Of a stretch of DNA of 39,561 nucleotides, positions 24,555 to 32,890 are shown piece after piece. Source of the DNA: JBDTNQ01 sp039933635 (lineage in GTDB: Bacteria > Acidobacteriota > Vicinamibacteria > Vicinamibacterales > SCN-69-37); contig JBDTNQ010000027.1 of the NCBI GenBank assembly GCA_039933635.1, forward strand, positions 1 through 39,561. Direction: 5' to 3'. The position numbers and the translations under genes were made by a program. The stretch's first letter is position 1. The number at the start of each line of letters is the position of its first letter. The notes under the pieces were generated by a model that saw only the letters and a program-made list of their open reading frames with translations, was not told where the DNA came from and made no database searches.

Positions 24555-25344
24555 TGCGCTCGGTCTGGGTGCGGTCTTCCTTCACGTTGACCGTGCCAGC
24601 GTAGGTTTGGAATCCGTCGGCGCGCAGCTCGATCTGGTGAGGGCCCGCGCTGATCTGCAGATGCCCGCCGAGCCCGTCGAACTCATCCGCCGTGCCAGCC
24701 AAGGCGCCGTCGACGTAGACCTTGGCGTTCTTGGGGTTCACCTTCAGGCGAATCGATCCGGAGATTTCGTCACGCGACCGCGGTTCGCGCGAGCTCTCGC
24801 CGTAGCTGATGCTGGATCCGAAGGCCGGCGAACCGTAGAACCCGCCGTAGTATCCGTACGGGTCGAACAGGAACGGGTCGTAGAGGCCGTAGCGATTCCA
24901 ATAGCCGAGGCCGCCGTAGTACCCATAGGGATAGCCCGAGTAGCCGTAGTAGCCGCCGTAGTACCAGGACGGCCACACCGTCACGTAGGTCGGATCGCCG
25001 CCGCCTCCGCGTGGAACGTTCGTCCGCGGTTGCGCGTAGCCCCGAATAGGCTGATCGCCGCGCGCCCGGGCGGAGGTCTCACCAGAGCCGCTGCGGTTTG
25101 AGCCGCTCTCGCTGCCGTATGTGGGCTGAGGGGACGATGGTTCACTGGCGCGTGGTGCAGGCGCGGGGGCGGGCTCGGGTGCTGACCGCGGCACGGCAAC
25201 CTCGCCGGAACCAGAGCCGCTGCGTCCGCCGGACGAGCCGCCGTCATCGCCACCGCGGCTTCTGCCCTGCGCGGCGGAAACGGTCGGGACGGCCAACACG
25301 GCCGCGACGAGGAGTGGCGTCACGAACGAAAGAGATTTGGCCAT
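24535..25344 (-). CDS. Secreted PEGA-domain protein with Gly/Tyr-rich region
   Basis: A 269-residue exported protein. After the signal peptide (MAKSLSFVTPLLVAAVLAVP..SAAQ) comes a Ser/Gly/Pro-rich disordered stretch, then a Gly/Tyr-rich segment (WYYGGYYGYSGYPYGYYGG and onward, about residues 125-180). The C-terminal ~70 residues form a PEGA domain: GSIRLKVNPKNAKVYVDG, GLGGHLQISAGPHQIELRA. PEGA domains are thought to bind envelope or surface-layer partners. I chose the ATG at 25344, which starts the signal peptide. The gene is convergent with the permease, and its stop codon is duplicated by the 15-bp repeat. Confidence 0.85.
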   Translation of the reverse strand: MAKSLSFVTPLLVAAVLAVPTVSAAQGRSRGGDDGGSSGGRSGSGSGEVAVPRSAPEPAPAPAPRASEPSSPQPTYGSESGSNRSGSGETSARARGDQPIRGYAQPRTNVPRGGGGDPTYVTVWPSWYYGGYYGYSGYPYGYYGGLGYWNRYGLYDPFLFDPYGYYGGFYGSPAFGSSISYGESSREPRSRDEISGSIRLKVNPKNAKVYVDGALAGTADEFDGLGGHLQISAGPHQIELRADGFQTYAGTVNVKEDRTQTERITLKKR

Positions 25345-25437
25345 GGGTCGTACTCCAGTCTGTAGTGGTAACTCGATCATACGGCGGTTGCAACATTACT
25401 GCCAGCGGGCGCATGGGCTCCGCAACATAACGCCCGT

Positions 25438-25484
25438 CCCCCCTGGTCCTGACCGTCCAGGGGACAGGACACCCACCTGTCACA
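25438..25484. promoter_or_regulatory. Two stem-loops upstream of hslV
   Basis: CCCCTGG (25440-25446) pairs with CCAGGGG (25457-25463), and directly after it GACAGG pairs with CCTGTC across a 7-base loop. They lie about 75-110 bases before hslV and 95-140 before the divergent PEGA gene, so they may be operators or leader structures. No clear -10/-35 pair is visible beside them. Confidence 0.35.
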
Positions 25485-25554
25485 CGTCCACAAGCCGACC
25501 AGCCCGCTTGTTCCTCCCGACGGGGCGCACTACGATGCGAGACTGGATAAAGTG

Positions 25555-26088
25555 ATGTCGAATTTCGAGGCCACCACCGTGCTTGCGGTCCGGCGGGACA
25601 CCAAAATCGTGCTTGCGAGCGATGGGCAGGTCACGCTGGGCAACACCGTCGTGAAGCACCACGCGCGAAAAGTCCGTCGTCTCTTCCACGATCGGGTGCT
25701 GGCCGGCTTCGCCGGCTCCGCCGCCGACGGATTCGCGCTGTTCAGCCGCTTCGAGAGCAAGCTTGAGGAGCACCGCGGCAATCTGGAACGCGCGGCCGTC
25801 GAGCTGGCGCGCGACTGGCGCACCGACCGGTTGTTACGGCGGCTCGAAGCCATGATGGTCGTCGCCGACACGCGCGCGACCTACCTGCTGTCAGGGACGG
25901 GCGATCTCATTGAACCGGACGATGGCGTGATTGGGATTGGATCGGGCGGACCGTTTGCGATGGCCGCCGCGCGCGCACTGACACAACACAGCACGCTCGA
26001 TGCGCGGGCCATCGTGGAGGCGGCCATGAACATCGCGGCCGATCTCTGCATCTACACGAATCACCACCTCGTCATCGAAGAGCTCTGA
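25555..26088 (+). CDS. hslV: ATP-dependent protease subunit HslV
   Basis: HslV is the threonine peptidase of the HslUV (ClpQY) bacterial proteasome. The 177-residue protein begins MSNFEATTVLAVRRD: the catalytic Thr is the first T of ATTV, so a six-residue propeptide must be removed, unlike E. coli where only Met is lost. The family segments KIVLASDGQVTLGNTVVK, KVRRLF, LAGFAGSAADGFALF and VIGIGSGGPFAMAAARAL are all present. A GTG directly before the ATG could also start it. hslU begins with the next base after the stop. Confidence 0.96.
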   Translation: MSNFEATTVLAVRRDTKIVLASDGQVTLGNTVVKHHARKVRRLFHDRVLAGFAGSAADGFALFSRFESKLEEHRGNLERAAVELARDWRTDRLLRRLEAMMVVADTRATYLLSGTGDLIEPDDGVIGIGSGGPFAMAAARALTQHSTLDARAIVEAAMNIAADLCIYTNHHLVIEEL

Positions 26089-27480
26089 ATGACTTCAACT
26101 TCTGCCGGCGATCACGCCACCACGCACGGCTCCGCTCTGACCCCCCGCCAGATCGTCGCCGAGCTCGACAAGTACGTCGTGGGCCAGGCCAAGGCGAAGC
26201 GTGCGGTGGCCATCGCGCTGCGCAATCGGTACCGGCGTCAGCGGCTGCCTCGTGAGCTGGCCGACGAAGTCGCCCCGAAGAACATTCTGATGATCGGCCC
26301 GACCGGCGTCGGGAAGACGGAGATCGCGCGGCGTCTGGCGCGGCTCGCGCAGTCGCCGTTCCTCAAGATCGAGGCCTCGAAGTTCACGGAAGTCGGCTAC
26401 GTGGGGCGCGATGTCGAGTCGATGGTGCGCGACCTGGTCGAGATTGCCGTGAAGATGGTGCGCGAGGAGCGCGAAGTCGATGTGCGGGACCGCGCACGGC
26501 AGGCGGCCGAGGAGCGCCTCCTCGACCTGTTGCTCCCGCCCCTGCCATCGTCGTCGTTCGGCGAGGCCTCGACTGAGGGGCATGCCGCGCGCGATCACGC
26601 CGGTGTCACGCGCGAGCGGCTGCGCGAGCAATTGCGGTCGGGCCGCCTTGACGCGAAGACGGTCGAGATCGAGGTGCGCGATCGTTCGGGGCCGTCGTTC
26701 GAGCTCGTGCAGGGGTCGTCCGTCGAAGAGATTGGCGTGAACCTGCGCGATATGTTGCCGGGCATGTTCTCGGGCCGCACGCGCCGCCGCAGCCTGCCGG
26801 TGTCCGAGGCGTTCGAACACCTGACGGCCGAAGAGGCCCAGAAACTGATCGACATGGACGGCGTGGCGCGTGCGGCTATTGATCGCGTCGAGCAGGCGGG
26901 CATCATCTTCCTTGACGAGATCGACAAGATCGCCGGTCGCGAGGGCAGCCAGGGCCCCGATGTCAGTCGCGAAGGCGTGCAGCGCGACATCCTTCCGATC
27001 GTCGAGGGCACGACGGTGACCACGAAGCACGGCATGGTACGCACCGACCACATTCTGTTCGTGGCGGCCGGCGCCTTCCACGTCTCGAAGCCGTCAGACT
27101 TGATCCCCGAACTGCAGGGGCGTTTTCCCATCCGCGTGGAGCTCGAGCCGCTGGGCCGCGACGAGTTCGTCCGCATCCTCACCGAGCCCAAGGGCGCGCT
27201 GGTCAAGCAGTACAGCGCGCTGATGAGCACCGAGGGCGTCACGCTCGAGTTCGGGGCTGACGCCATCTCGCGGATCGCGGAGTTGGCGACGACCGTCAAC
27301 GAGCGGACGGAGAACATCGGCGCGCGACGCCTGCACACGGTCATGGAGCGCCTGCTCGACGAGGTGTCGTTCCATGCCTCCGAGCTGGACGGCCAGTCGA
27401 TCACGATCGATGCGGCGTACGTCGATCGCATGCTCTCGGATATTGTGAAGAGCGACGACTTGTCCCGATACATCCTGTGA
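26089..27480 (+). CDS. hslU: HslU ATPase subunit of HslUV protease
   Basis: A 463-residue AAA+ unfoldase that feeds substrates to HslV. It has the opening LTPRQIVAELDKYVVGQ, Walker A GPTGVGKTEIAR, the pore motif KFTEVGYVGRDVE with the GYVG loop, Walker B GIIFLDEIDKIAG, and the C-terminal DDLSRYIL that docks into HslV. The intermediate (I) domain contains an Ala/Arg-rich insert. The first ~15 residues are an extra polar stretch. It directly follows hslV and its stop overlaps the GTG start of the next gene. Confidence 0.97.
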   Translation: MTSTSAGDHATTHGSALTPRQIVAELDKYVVGQAKAKRAVAIALRNRYRRQRLPRELADEVAPKNILMIGPTGVGKTEIARRLARLAQSPFLKIEASKFTEVGYVGRDVESMVRDLVEIAVKMVREEREVDVRDRARQAAEERLLDLLLPPLPSSSFGEASTEGHAARDHAGVTRERLREQLRSGRLDAKTVEIEVRDRSGPSFELVQGSSVEEIGVNLRDMLPGMFSGRTRRRSLPVSEAFEHLTAEEAQKLIDMDGVARAAIDRVEQAGIIFLDEIDKIAGREGSQGPDVSREGVQRDILPIVEGTTVTTKHGMVRTDHILFVAAGAFHVSKPSDLIPELQGRFPIRVELEPLGRDEFVRILTEPKGALVKQYSALMSTEGVTLEFGADAISRIAELATTVNERTENIGARRLHTVMERLLDEVSFHASELDGQSITIDAAYVDRMLSDIVKSDDLSRYIL

Positions 27481-28895
27481 AGTCACCGTTCAGTGCCCGG
27501 CGGCGTCAACGCCGCATTCGAAGTCTCGCCGCGATCGGCCTTCTGGTGGCCGCGATGGCGGCGTGTGGCAAGAAGGGCAATCCGCTGCCGCCGCTGCGGC
27601 CGGTGCCCGCCCGCATTGCCGACTTGACGGTCGTCCGGACGCGCGATCGCATCACGCTGCACTTCACGGTGCCCGGCGCCAACGTCGACGGCAGCACGCC
27701 CGCCGCGATTGACCGCGTGGATATCTATCGTGTGATTCTGCCGCCGGGCGCGACGCCCGCCGCGGCGGCGGCAACGCCCACGACCGTGCCGGCGATGCCC
27801 GGCGTCCCGGCGGCGACAGTGCCGCCTGCTGCAACGACGCCGGCGACTCCAGCGACTGCGCCGGCGGTTCCGGCGACGACGCAGACGAACCCAGCTGCCG
27901 CGACTCCTGCCGCGACTCCGGCGTCGCCCGCGGCGCCAGCGGCAACGTTGCCGGGCCAGGCCGCCGCAAGCGCAGGCCGTGGCCGGGCAGGCGGCGCCGC
28001 TCCTGCCGTGCCCACGGGACCCACAGCGGCGACCGTCATCGCCGACCCCAAGAACCTGCTGACGCGCGTGGCCGTGCGTCGCACGCCCAAGCCCGACACC
28101 TCAACGGAGGACGCGTCCAAGCCGCCGAAGTCGCCGGCTCCCGCAGTGCCTCCTGACCCACGCCCCGAGAGCGGCAGCGTCACGACGTTCGTCGATCCGA
28201 TTGACGCCTCGGCCGTGGCCGGCAGCACGCGCTACTACGTGGCTGTGCCGGTTGTCGGCAACGGGCGCGGGCGGCCTGGAGCGGCATCTGCGCTGATCGC
28301 GGTACCACTGGGCGACCTGCCGCAGCCGCCAACGGACATCGCGTTGAAGTTCGATGAGACGCGCGTCACCGCGACGTGGGCACCGGTTGCCGGCGAGACG
28401 TTCACCGTGCTGCGCACGGGTGAGGCGCTCGACCTGGCCACGGCGGAGTTGTTGACGCCCGAGCCCATCGCGTCCTCCGAGTTCTCGCTGCCCTCGCAGT
28501 TCGGCAAGGCCGTATGCCTCGCGGTGAAGGCCACCAAGGCCACGGGCCCCGTGCGCGTGGAGGGCCTGGCGTCGGCGCCCGTCTGCGTGACACCCGTCGA
28601 TCGCTTTCCGCCGCCCGCACCGGGCGGACTGCAGGCCGTCCAGGAAGGCGCAGCGGTCACGCTCATCTGGACGTCGGTCGATGCCCCCGATCTCGCCGGC
28701 TACGTCGTGCTTCGTGGCGACGGCGCCACCGGCACATTGCAGCCGCTCATGCGCGTGCCGATCCGGGAGACGACCTATCGCGATACGACCGCCCAGCCCG
28801 GCCAGACCTACACGTATGCGGTGTACGCCGCGGATTCGTCACCGGCGGCCAACGTCAGCCAGCTATCGGACAGGCAGACCATCGTCATGCGCTGA
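27477..28895 (+). CDS. Lipoprotein with Ala/Pro/Thr-rich region and fibronectin-III-like domains
   Basis: A 472-residue predicted lipoprotein. The N-terminus is a basic signal sequence (RRRQRRIRSLAAIGLLVAAM) with lipobox AAC-GKKGNPLPPLRP, which recalls LptM/YifL-type small lipoproteins at its start. Residues ~85-180 are almost wholly Ala, Pro and Thr, a likely flexible spacer. Two or three FN3-like beta-sandwich segments follow; the clearest is the last, PPAPGGLQAVQEGAAVTLIW ... YVVLRG ... TYTYAVYAAD. Translation starts at GTG 27477, overlapping the hslU stop, so it is coupled to hslVU. Function is unknown; a structural or binding role at the outer membrane is inference. Confidence 0.82.
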   Translation: MKSPFSARRRQRRIRSLAAIGLLVAAMAACGKKGNPLPPLRPVPARIADLTVVRTRDRITLHFTVPGANVDGSTPAAIDRVDIYRVILPPGATPAAAAATPTTVPAMPGVPAATVPPAATTPATPATAPAVPATTQTNPAAATPAATPASPAAPAATLPGQAAASAGRGRAGGAAPAVPTGPTAATVIADPKNLLTRVAVRRTPKPDTSTEDASKPPKSPAPAVPPDPRPESGSVTTFVDPIDASAVAGSTRYYVAVPVVGNGRGRPGAASALIAVPLGDLPQPPTDIALKFDETRVTATWAPVAGETFTVLRTGEALDLATAELLTPEPIASSEFSLPSQFGKAVCLAVKATKATGPVRVEGLASAPVCVTPVDRFPPPAPGGLQAVQEGAAVTLIWTSVDAPDLAGYVVLRGDGATGTLQPLMRVPIRETTYRDTTAQPGQTYTYAVYAADSSPAANVSQLSDRQTIVMR

Positions 28896-28994
28896 GTCGA
28901 TCGGGTGGGCCGAGATCGACCCACCGACTATCGATTCCCCAGGCGTTCGCGATATTCTGGACCCGAGCATTCTTCCGACATACGAGGCAGAGAC

Positions 28995-29648
28995 ATGAAG
29001 TTCTTCATCGATTCCGGCAACCTTCGCGACATTGAATCCCTGGTCTCTCTCGGCATCATCGATGGCGTGACGACCAACCCGTCCCTGATGGCGAAGGAAT
29101 CCGGAGATCCCCGCGCGCACATCAAGAAGATCTGCCAGATGGTCAAAGGGCCGGTCAGCGCCGAGGTCGTCGCGACCGACGTGGCCGGCATGCTCAGCGA
29201 AGGGCGCGAGCTCGCCAAGATTGACGAGCACGTCGTGGTGAAAGTGCCATTCACGCGCGCCGGCGTCGAGGCCTGTAAGACGCTGGCCTCCGAAGGCATT
29301 CGGGTCAACGTCACCCTCATCTTCACGGCCGCGCAGGCGCTGATTGCAGCCAAGGTCGGCGCCACGTACGTGAGCCCGTTCGTGGGCCGCCTCGATGACA
29401 TCGCGTCCGACGGCATGGGTCTGATCGAGGCCATCGTCGAAATCTTCGCGAACTACGGCTTCAAGACCGAGATTCTCGTGGCCAGCACCCGCGGCCCGAT
29501 GCACATCGTCGAAGCCGCGAGGATGGGCGCGCACATCTGCACGTGCCCGCCGGCCGTCATCGAGGCCTGCTTCAACCATCCGCTCACGGACATCGGACTC
29601 GCGAAGTTCCTCAAGGACTGGGAAAAGGCGCAAGCGGCCAAGGCCTGA
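28995..29648 (+). CDS. Transaldolase / fructose-6-phosphate aldolase family protein
   Basis: A 217-residue short-form transaldolase (TalC/FSA group), a cytosolic TIM-barrel enzyme of the pentose phosphate pathway. The N-terminus MKFFIDSGNLRDIESL and GVTTNPSLMAKES are diagnostic. The Schiff-base lysine is in VVVKVPFT, at about residue 83. NVTLIFTAAQALIAAKVGA and YVSPFVGRLDDIASDG follow. It could be transaldolase or fructose-6-phosphate aldolase; the sequence alone does not settle this by eye. GAGG lies 8 bases before the ATG. A weak hairpin (28904-28925) separates it from the lipoprotein gene. Its stop overlaps the carboxylase start (TGATG). Confidence 0.93.
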   Translation: MKFFIDSGNLRDIESLVSLGIIDGVTTNPSLMAKESGDPRAHIKKICQMVKGPVSAEVVATDVAGMLSEGRELAKIDEHVVVKVPFTRAGVEACKTLASEGIRVNVTLIFTAAQALIAAKVGATYVSPFVGRLDDIASDGMGLIEAIVEIFANYGFKTEILVASTRGPMHIVEAARMGAHICTCPPAVIEACFNHPLTDIGLAKFLKDWEKAQAAKA

Positions 29649-31189
29649 TGGATCCGCTCGACCGCCTGGGCGAACTCGAACGCCGGTCCGAGTTGGGCGG
29701 AGGGGAGGCCCGCCGGCGCCGGCAGCACGACGCCGGGCGACTTACCGCGCGCGAGCGCATCGATCTGCTGTTCGATTCCGGCACGTTCGAGGAACTGGAC
29801 AAGCTGGTCACGCACCGTTGCCGGGACTTCGGCATGGCCGATGACGTCATTCCGGGAGACGGCGTGGTATGCGGGCATGGCCGTGTGGCCGGTCGCCCCG
29901 TCTGCGCCTTCGCGCAGGACTTCACGGTGTTCGGGGGATCGCTCTCCGAGACCAACGCCGCAAAGATCTGCAAGGTGATGGATCTGGCGGTCCGGATGGG
30001 CGCGCCAATCGTCGGGCTCAACGACTCTGGCGGCGCGCGCATTCAGGAAGGCGTGCTCTCGCTCGGCGGCTACGCCGACATCTTTCTGCGCAACACGCTC
30101 GCTTCCGGCGTCGTGCCGCAGATCTCCGCCATCATGGGCCCGTGCGCCGGCGGCGCCGTGTACTCGCCGGCGATCACGGACTTCAACGTGATGGTCGAAG
30201 GCTCGAGCTACATGTTTGTCACGGGCCCAGACGTGATTCGCACGGTCACGCACGAGGACGTGACGATGGAGGCGCTCGGCGGCGCGATGACGCACAACGC
30301 GACGAGCGGCGTCGCGCACTTCGCGGTGCCTGACGATCGCGAGTGCCTCCGGCTGATCCGCGACTTGCTCGGCTACATGCCGTCCAACAACCTCGACGAC
30401 GCTCCGCGGCTCGCGACGGCGGATCCCATCGATCGCGAGGACGCCGCCCTCGACACGCTGGTGCCGGCGCAGCCGAACCAGCCGTACGACATCCTCGATC
30501 TCATCCACCTCGTCGTGGACGACGGTGTGTTCCTCGAAGTGCACCAGCACTATGCCAGGAACATCGTCGTCGGCTTCGCGCGGCTCGGTGGCCGATCGGT
30601 CGGCATCGTCGCGAACCAGCCGGCCGTGCTGGCGGGGTGTCTGGACATCGATGCCTCGGTGAAGGGCGCGCGGTTCGTGCGGTTCTGCGACGCGTTCAAC
30701 ATTCCGCTCATTACATTCGAGGATGTGCCGGGATTCCTGCCGGGCGTGGCGCAGGAGCACGGCGGCATCATCCGGGCCGGCGCGAAGTTGCTGTACGCGT
30801 ATGCGGAGGCGACGGTGCCCAAAATCACGGTGATCACGCGCAAGGCGTACGGCGGCGCGTACTGCGTGATGGCGAGCAAGCATCTTCGGACGGACTTCAA
30901 CTACGCGTATCCGACGGCTGAGATCGCGGTGATGGGCCCGGAAGGCGCCGTGAACATTCTGTACAAGCGCGAGCTCAGCGAGGCGGTCGATCCAGCCGCA
31001 CGCCGCGCCACTCTGGTCGCGGAATTCCGCGAGAAGTTCTCGAACCCGTTCATCGCGGCCTCACGCGGGTTCGTGGACGAGGTCATCCGGCCCCGAACGA
31101 CGCGGGCGAAGTTGATTTCCGCGCTGGCGAGCTGCGAGAACAAACGCGACCGCACGCCTCCGCGCAAGCACGGCAACATCCCGCTATAG
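29648..31189 (+). CDS. Acyl-CoA carboxylase carboxyltransferase (beta) subunit
   Basis: A 513-residue biotin-dependent carboxyltransferase of the PccB/MmdA type, with two crotonase-like halves. The N-terminal half has RLTARERIDLLFDSGTFEEL, FGGSLSETNAAKICKVMDLA and PIVGLNDSGGARIQEGV; the C-terminal half has VPGFLPGVAQEHGGIIRAGA, KAYGGAYCVMASKHL and AEIAVMGPEGAVNILYKREL. It would carboxylate propionyl-CoA or a related acyl-CoA, or act in methylmalonyl-CoA decarboxylation. The partner biotin carboxylase and biotin carrier are not visible here. The ATG overlaps the stop of the transaldolase gene. Confidence 0.95.
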   Translation: MDPLDRLGELERRSELGGGEARRRRQHDAGRLTARERIDLLFDSGTFEELDKLVTHRCRDFGMADDVIPGDGVVCGHGRVAGRPVCAFAQDFTVFGGSLSETNAAKICKVMDLAVRMGAPIVGLNDSGGARIQEGVLSLGGYADIFLRNTLASGVVPQISAIMGPCAGGAVYSPAITDFNVMVEGSSYMFVTGPDVIRTVTHEDVTMEALGGAMTHNATSGVAHFAVPDDRECLRLIRDLLGYMPSNNLDDAPRLATADPIDREDAALDTLVPAQPNQPYDILDLIHLVVDDGVFLEVHQHYARNIVVGFARLGGRSVGIVANQPAVLAGCLDIDASVKGARFVRFCDAFNIPLITFEDVPGFLPGVAQEHGGIIRAGAKLLYAYAEATVPKITVITRKAYGGAYCVMASKHLRTDFNYAYPTAEIAVMGPEGAVNILYKRELSEAVDPAARRATLVAEFREKFSNPFIAASRGFVDEVIRPRTTRAKLISALASCENKRDRTPPRKHGNIPL

Positions 31190-31190
31190 C

Positions 31191-31208
31191 GCGGCGCTGA
31201 AGCGCCGC
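31191..31208. terminator. Possible hairpin terminator after carboxyltransferase gene
   Basis: GCGGCGC (31191-31197) and GCGCCGC (31202-31208) form a 7-bp stem with a TGAA loop directly after the stop codon. There is no U-tract, so it would be a weak or Rho-assisted terminator. Confidence 0.4.
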
Positions 31209-31323
31209 CCATCCTGGGGCTGCGGCTTGCCAAGGGTCGTCGGGATGCCAGTCCGCGGGCTATACTCGCGCCGTGGCTTTGTCTCGCACCACAGGGCCGG
31301 TGGTCGACCGATCGGCTGTGAGC

Positions 31324-31491
31324 ATGCAGTCGCTCCGTGACGAGCCCGATGATCGACGTTGGTGGTGGGCGCGCACTCCACTCGAGTGCCTGGCAGCCCT
31401 GGAAGTCATGCGCCGAGTCGTCTATGGACGCGCCGCTATTACCGGACGACTTCAAAGAGTTCTTGAGATTACTCAACGCCCATCGCGTTGA
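31324..31491 (+). CDS. Small protein paired with nucleotidyltransferase
   Basis: A 55-residue protein with the pattern DEPDDRRWWWARTPLECLAA followed by MRRVVYGR and a TGRLQRVLEITQR ending. From memory, small proteins of this kind commonly precede DUF6036-like nucleotidyltransferase genes and overlap them, which is exactly the arrangement here (68-base overlap with the next gene in another frame). The start is uncertain: the ATG at 31324 fits the conserved part, but a GTG at 31273 lies 6 bases after a TATACT box and would give a leaderless longer form. The pairing resembles a toxin-antitoxin unit, but that is inference. Confidence 0.6.
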   Translation: MQSLRDEPDDRRWWWARTPLECLAALEVMRRVVYGRAAITGRLQRVLEITQRPSR

Positions 31492-31872
31492 CTATCTCGT
31501 CGTCGGCGGGTACGCCGTCGCGATGCACGGGTACCCCCGCGCCACTATCGATTTGGACGTCTGGATCCGGGCGACCGCGACCAATGCGAACGTGTGCTTG
31601 CGGCGCTCCTGGCCTTCGGCTTCGATGTCCCCGCCCTCGAGCCCCGTCTGTTCATCGATCCGCTGAGCATCGTCAGATTTGGCATTCCGCCGTTCCGGAT
31701 TGAGATCATGACCTCCATCGATGGCGTGGAATACGACGCGCGCCGACAGAACGCGGCGACCGTCGACGTCGGAGATCTGACGTTGCCGATCATCTCGTTG
31801 CCAGATCTCAAGACCAACAAGCGAGCCGCCGGCAGGAACAAAGACCTGGCGGACTTGGATCATCTGCCGTAG
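31424..31872 (+). pseudogene. Frameshifted nucleotidyltransferase
   Basis: The first part, from ATG 31424, reads as a minimal nucleotidyltransferase: FLRLLNAHRVDYLVVGGYAV, AMHGYPRATIDLDVWIRATA (the GG and DxD-type site). At about 31586-31588 one base appears to be missing: the frame then becomes meaningless, while the next frame continues ERVLAALLAFGFDVPALEP and on to ISLPDLKTNKRAAGRNKDLA, the normal family ending. Restoring one base would give about 150 residues, the usual length. A sequencing error is possible, but several neighbours are also decayed. The upstream small gene overlaps its 5' end. Confidence 0.8.
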
Positions 31873-31886
31873 GGAGTTCGCGCTCA

Positions 31887-32056
31887 ATGAGCGCCATGGT
31901 CCGCGCGGATCTCGATGAGTTCCTCGAGTGTTACCACCCGGAGGACCGGCGGAGGAGATCGTGGACGACCTGCGGTCGGCGCTCGAGCAGATTGAAAGTG
32001 CCCTGGGAGATCTGCAGAGCCGCGTGGCCGTCATGTCCAGGAAGGTGGAATCCTAG
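31887..32056 (+). pseudogene. Remnant of type I restriction methyltransferase (HsdM) C-terminus
   Basis: Two short pieces in different frames match the C-terminal end of HsdM as I know it. The first (31887 to about 31950) reads VRADLDEFLECYHPEDR, like the DLDDFVACYHPENR segment. The second (31946-32056, next frame) reads PAEEIVDDLRSALEQIESAL and ends in a stop, like the usual IVDDLEAALEQ ending. The ~50 residues normally between them are missing. So a methylase gene was once here and only its scar remains. No hsdS or hsdR is visible. Confidence 0.55.
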
Positions 32057-32508
32057 GTCCGATCGGGATCGGGTCGCTCGGAGCCGGGGCTGTCGACAAC
32101 AAAGCCCTCGCGGTGGGCCGCGGCCTCCAGTCGATGATCGAGCGTCACGATGGTGAGCGAAGCAGGTCGATGCTGCGAGGCCAGCATGGCCGCGGCGAGT
32201 TGAACGGCATCCGCGGCGCGCAGACGGTGAACGCGAAGCAGCCTCCTGGCCACGTCGCGGAGGTCTGCAGTCGGCTCAACTTCCCGCCACACACGCAGCA
32301 ACTCATCCAGGCGAGCCAGCGCAATGCCTGCCTGGGAGGCATCGACGATGCCGTCGTGCTCGGCTCTGGCGACGGCTGAGGCGCATTCGATCGCCGTCGT
32401 CCACGCGACGATGACGGTGGGGTCCTCGCGGTACGCCGCTTGAACGGCTGTCGTGGAGGGCTCGTCCACCAGCAAGGGCACGAGCGCGGAGGTGTCCCAG
32501 AACTTCAC
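32053..32508 (-). CDS. vapC: PIN-domain toxin (VapC family)
   Basis: A 151-residue PIN-domain ribonuclease. The four acidic active-site positions are visible: Asp in KFWDTSALVPL, Glu in TTAIECASAVA, Asp in LRAADAVQLAAAM and Asp in VTLDHRLEAAA. VapC toxins cleave tRNA or rRNA and are restrained by the cognate antitoxin. The start overlaps the antitoxin stop by four bases, so the pair is one operon under the promoter at 32805-32839. The last ten residues (PGSERPDPDRT) are a non-conserved tail that reaches the hsdM remnant. Confidence 0.92.
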   Translation of the reverse strand: MKFWDTSALVPLLVDEPSTTAVQAAYREDPTVIVAWTTAIECASAVARAEHDGIVDASQAGIALARLDELLRVWREVEPTADLRDVARRLLRVHRLRAADAVQLAAAMLASQHRPASLTIVTLDHRLEAAAHREGFVVDSPGSERPDPDRT

Positions 32509-32804
32509 CAGCCCTCAGCCCGCTCGTCAGCCACCATCCGGCTGAGAGCCTCGGGGCGTTTCGGCCGAGGCGGCTTGGTGAGCAGCAACCGGCTGGGTTT
32601 TGTGGCGATGGCGGGACGCACCACGCCGGCCCGCTCGAGGCTGGCGAGACGATCGCGATCGACACCGTAGTCGCCTCGGCCCACCGGACCGATCTGCGCC
32701 ACGGCCACGCCTCGGTCCTCGATCAGAATCGTCTCGCCGTGCCGCACCCGATCCAGCAACGCGCTCAGCCGGTTCTTGGCGTCCGTGATACTCGTCCGTC
32801 TCAT
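32505..32804 (-). CDS. vapB: Phd/YefM-type antitoxin
   Basis: A 99-residue antitoxin. The N-terminal 45 residues have the Phd/YefM fold pattern: SITDAKNRLSALLDRVRHGE, then TILIEDRGVAVAQIGPV. The basic, proline-rich C-terminus (KPSRLLLTKPPRPKRP) should wrap the PIN toxin. The start ATG at 32804 directly abuts a perfect inverted repeat that overlaps the -10 box, so the pair is probably autoregulated. It overlaps vapC by four bases. Confidence 0.9.
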   Translation of the reverse strand: MRRTSITDAKNRLSALLDRVRHGETILIEDRGVAVAQIGPVGRGDYGVDRDRLASLERAGVVRPAIATKPSRLLLTKPPRPKRPEALSRMVADERAEGW

Positions 32805-32839
32805 AAGGCTAGAATAGCCTTTTCATAATGACCCTTCAA
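32805..32839 (-). promoter_or_regulatory. vapBC promoter with overlapping operator
   Basis: On the minus strand TTGAAG (32839-32834), a 17-base spacer and TATTCT (32816-32811) form a good sigma-70 promoter. The perfect inverted repeat AAGGCTA-TTC-TAGCCTT (32821-32805) covers the -10. The start codon follows the -10 by six bases, so the mRNA is predicted to be leaderless. Confidence 0.7.
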
Positions 32840-32890
32840 GCGCTGACGCGTGGCGCCACGCTTGCCCGCGTCACAGTGCGAGTCCCCGAA

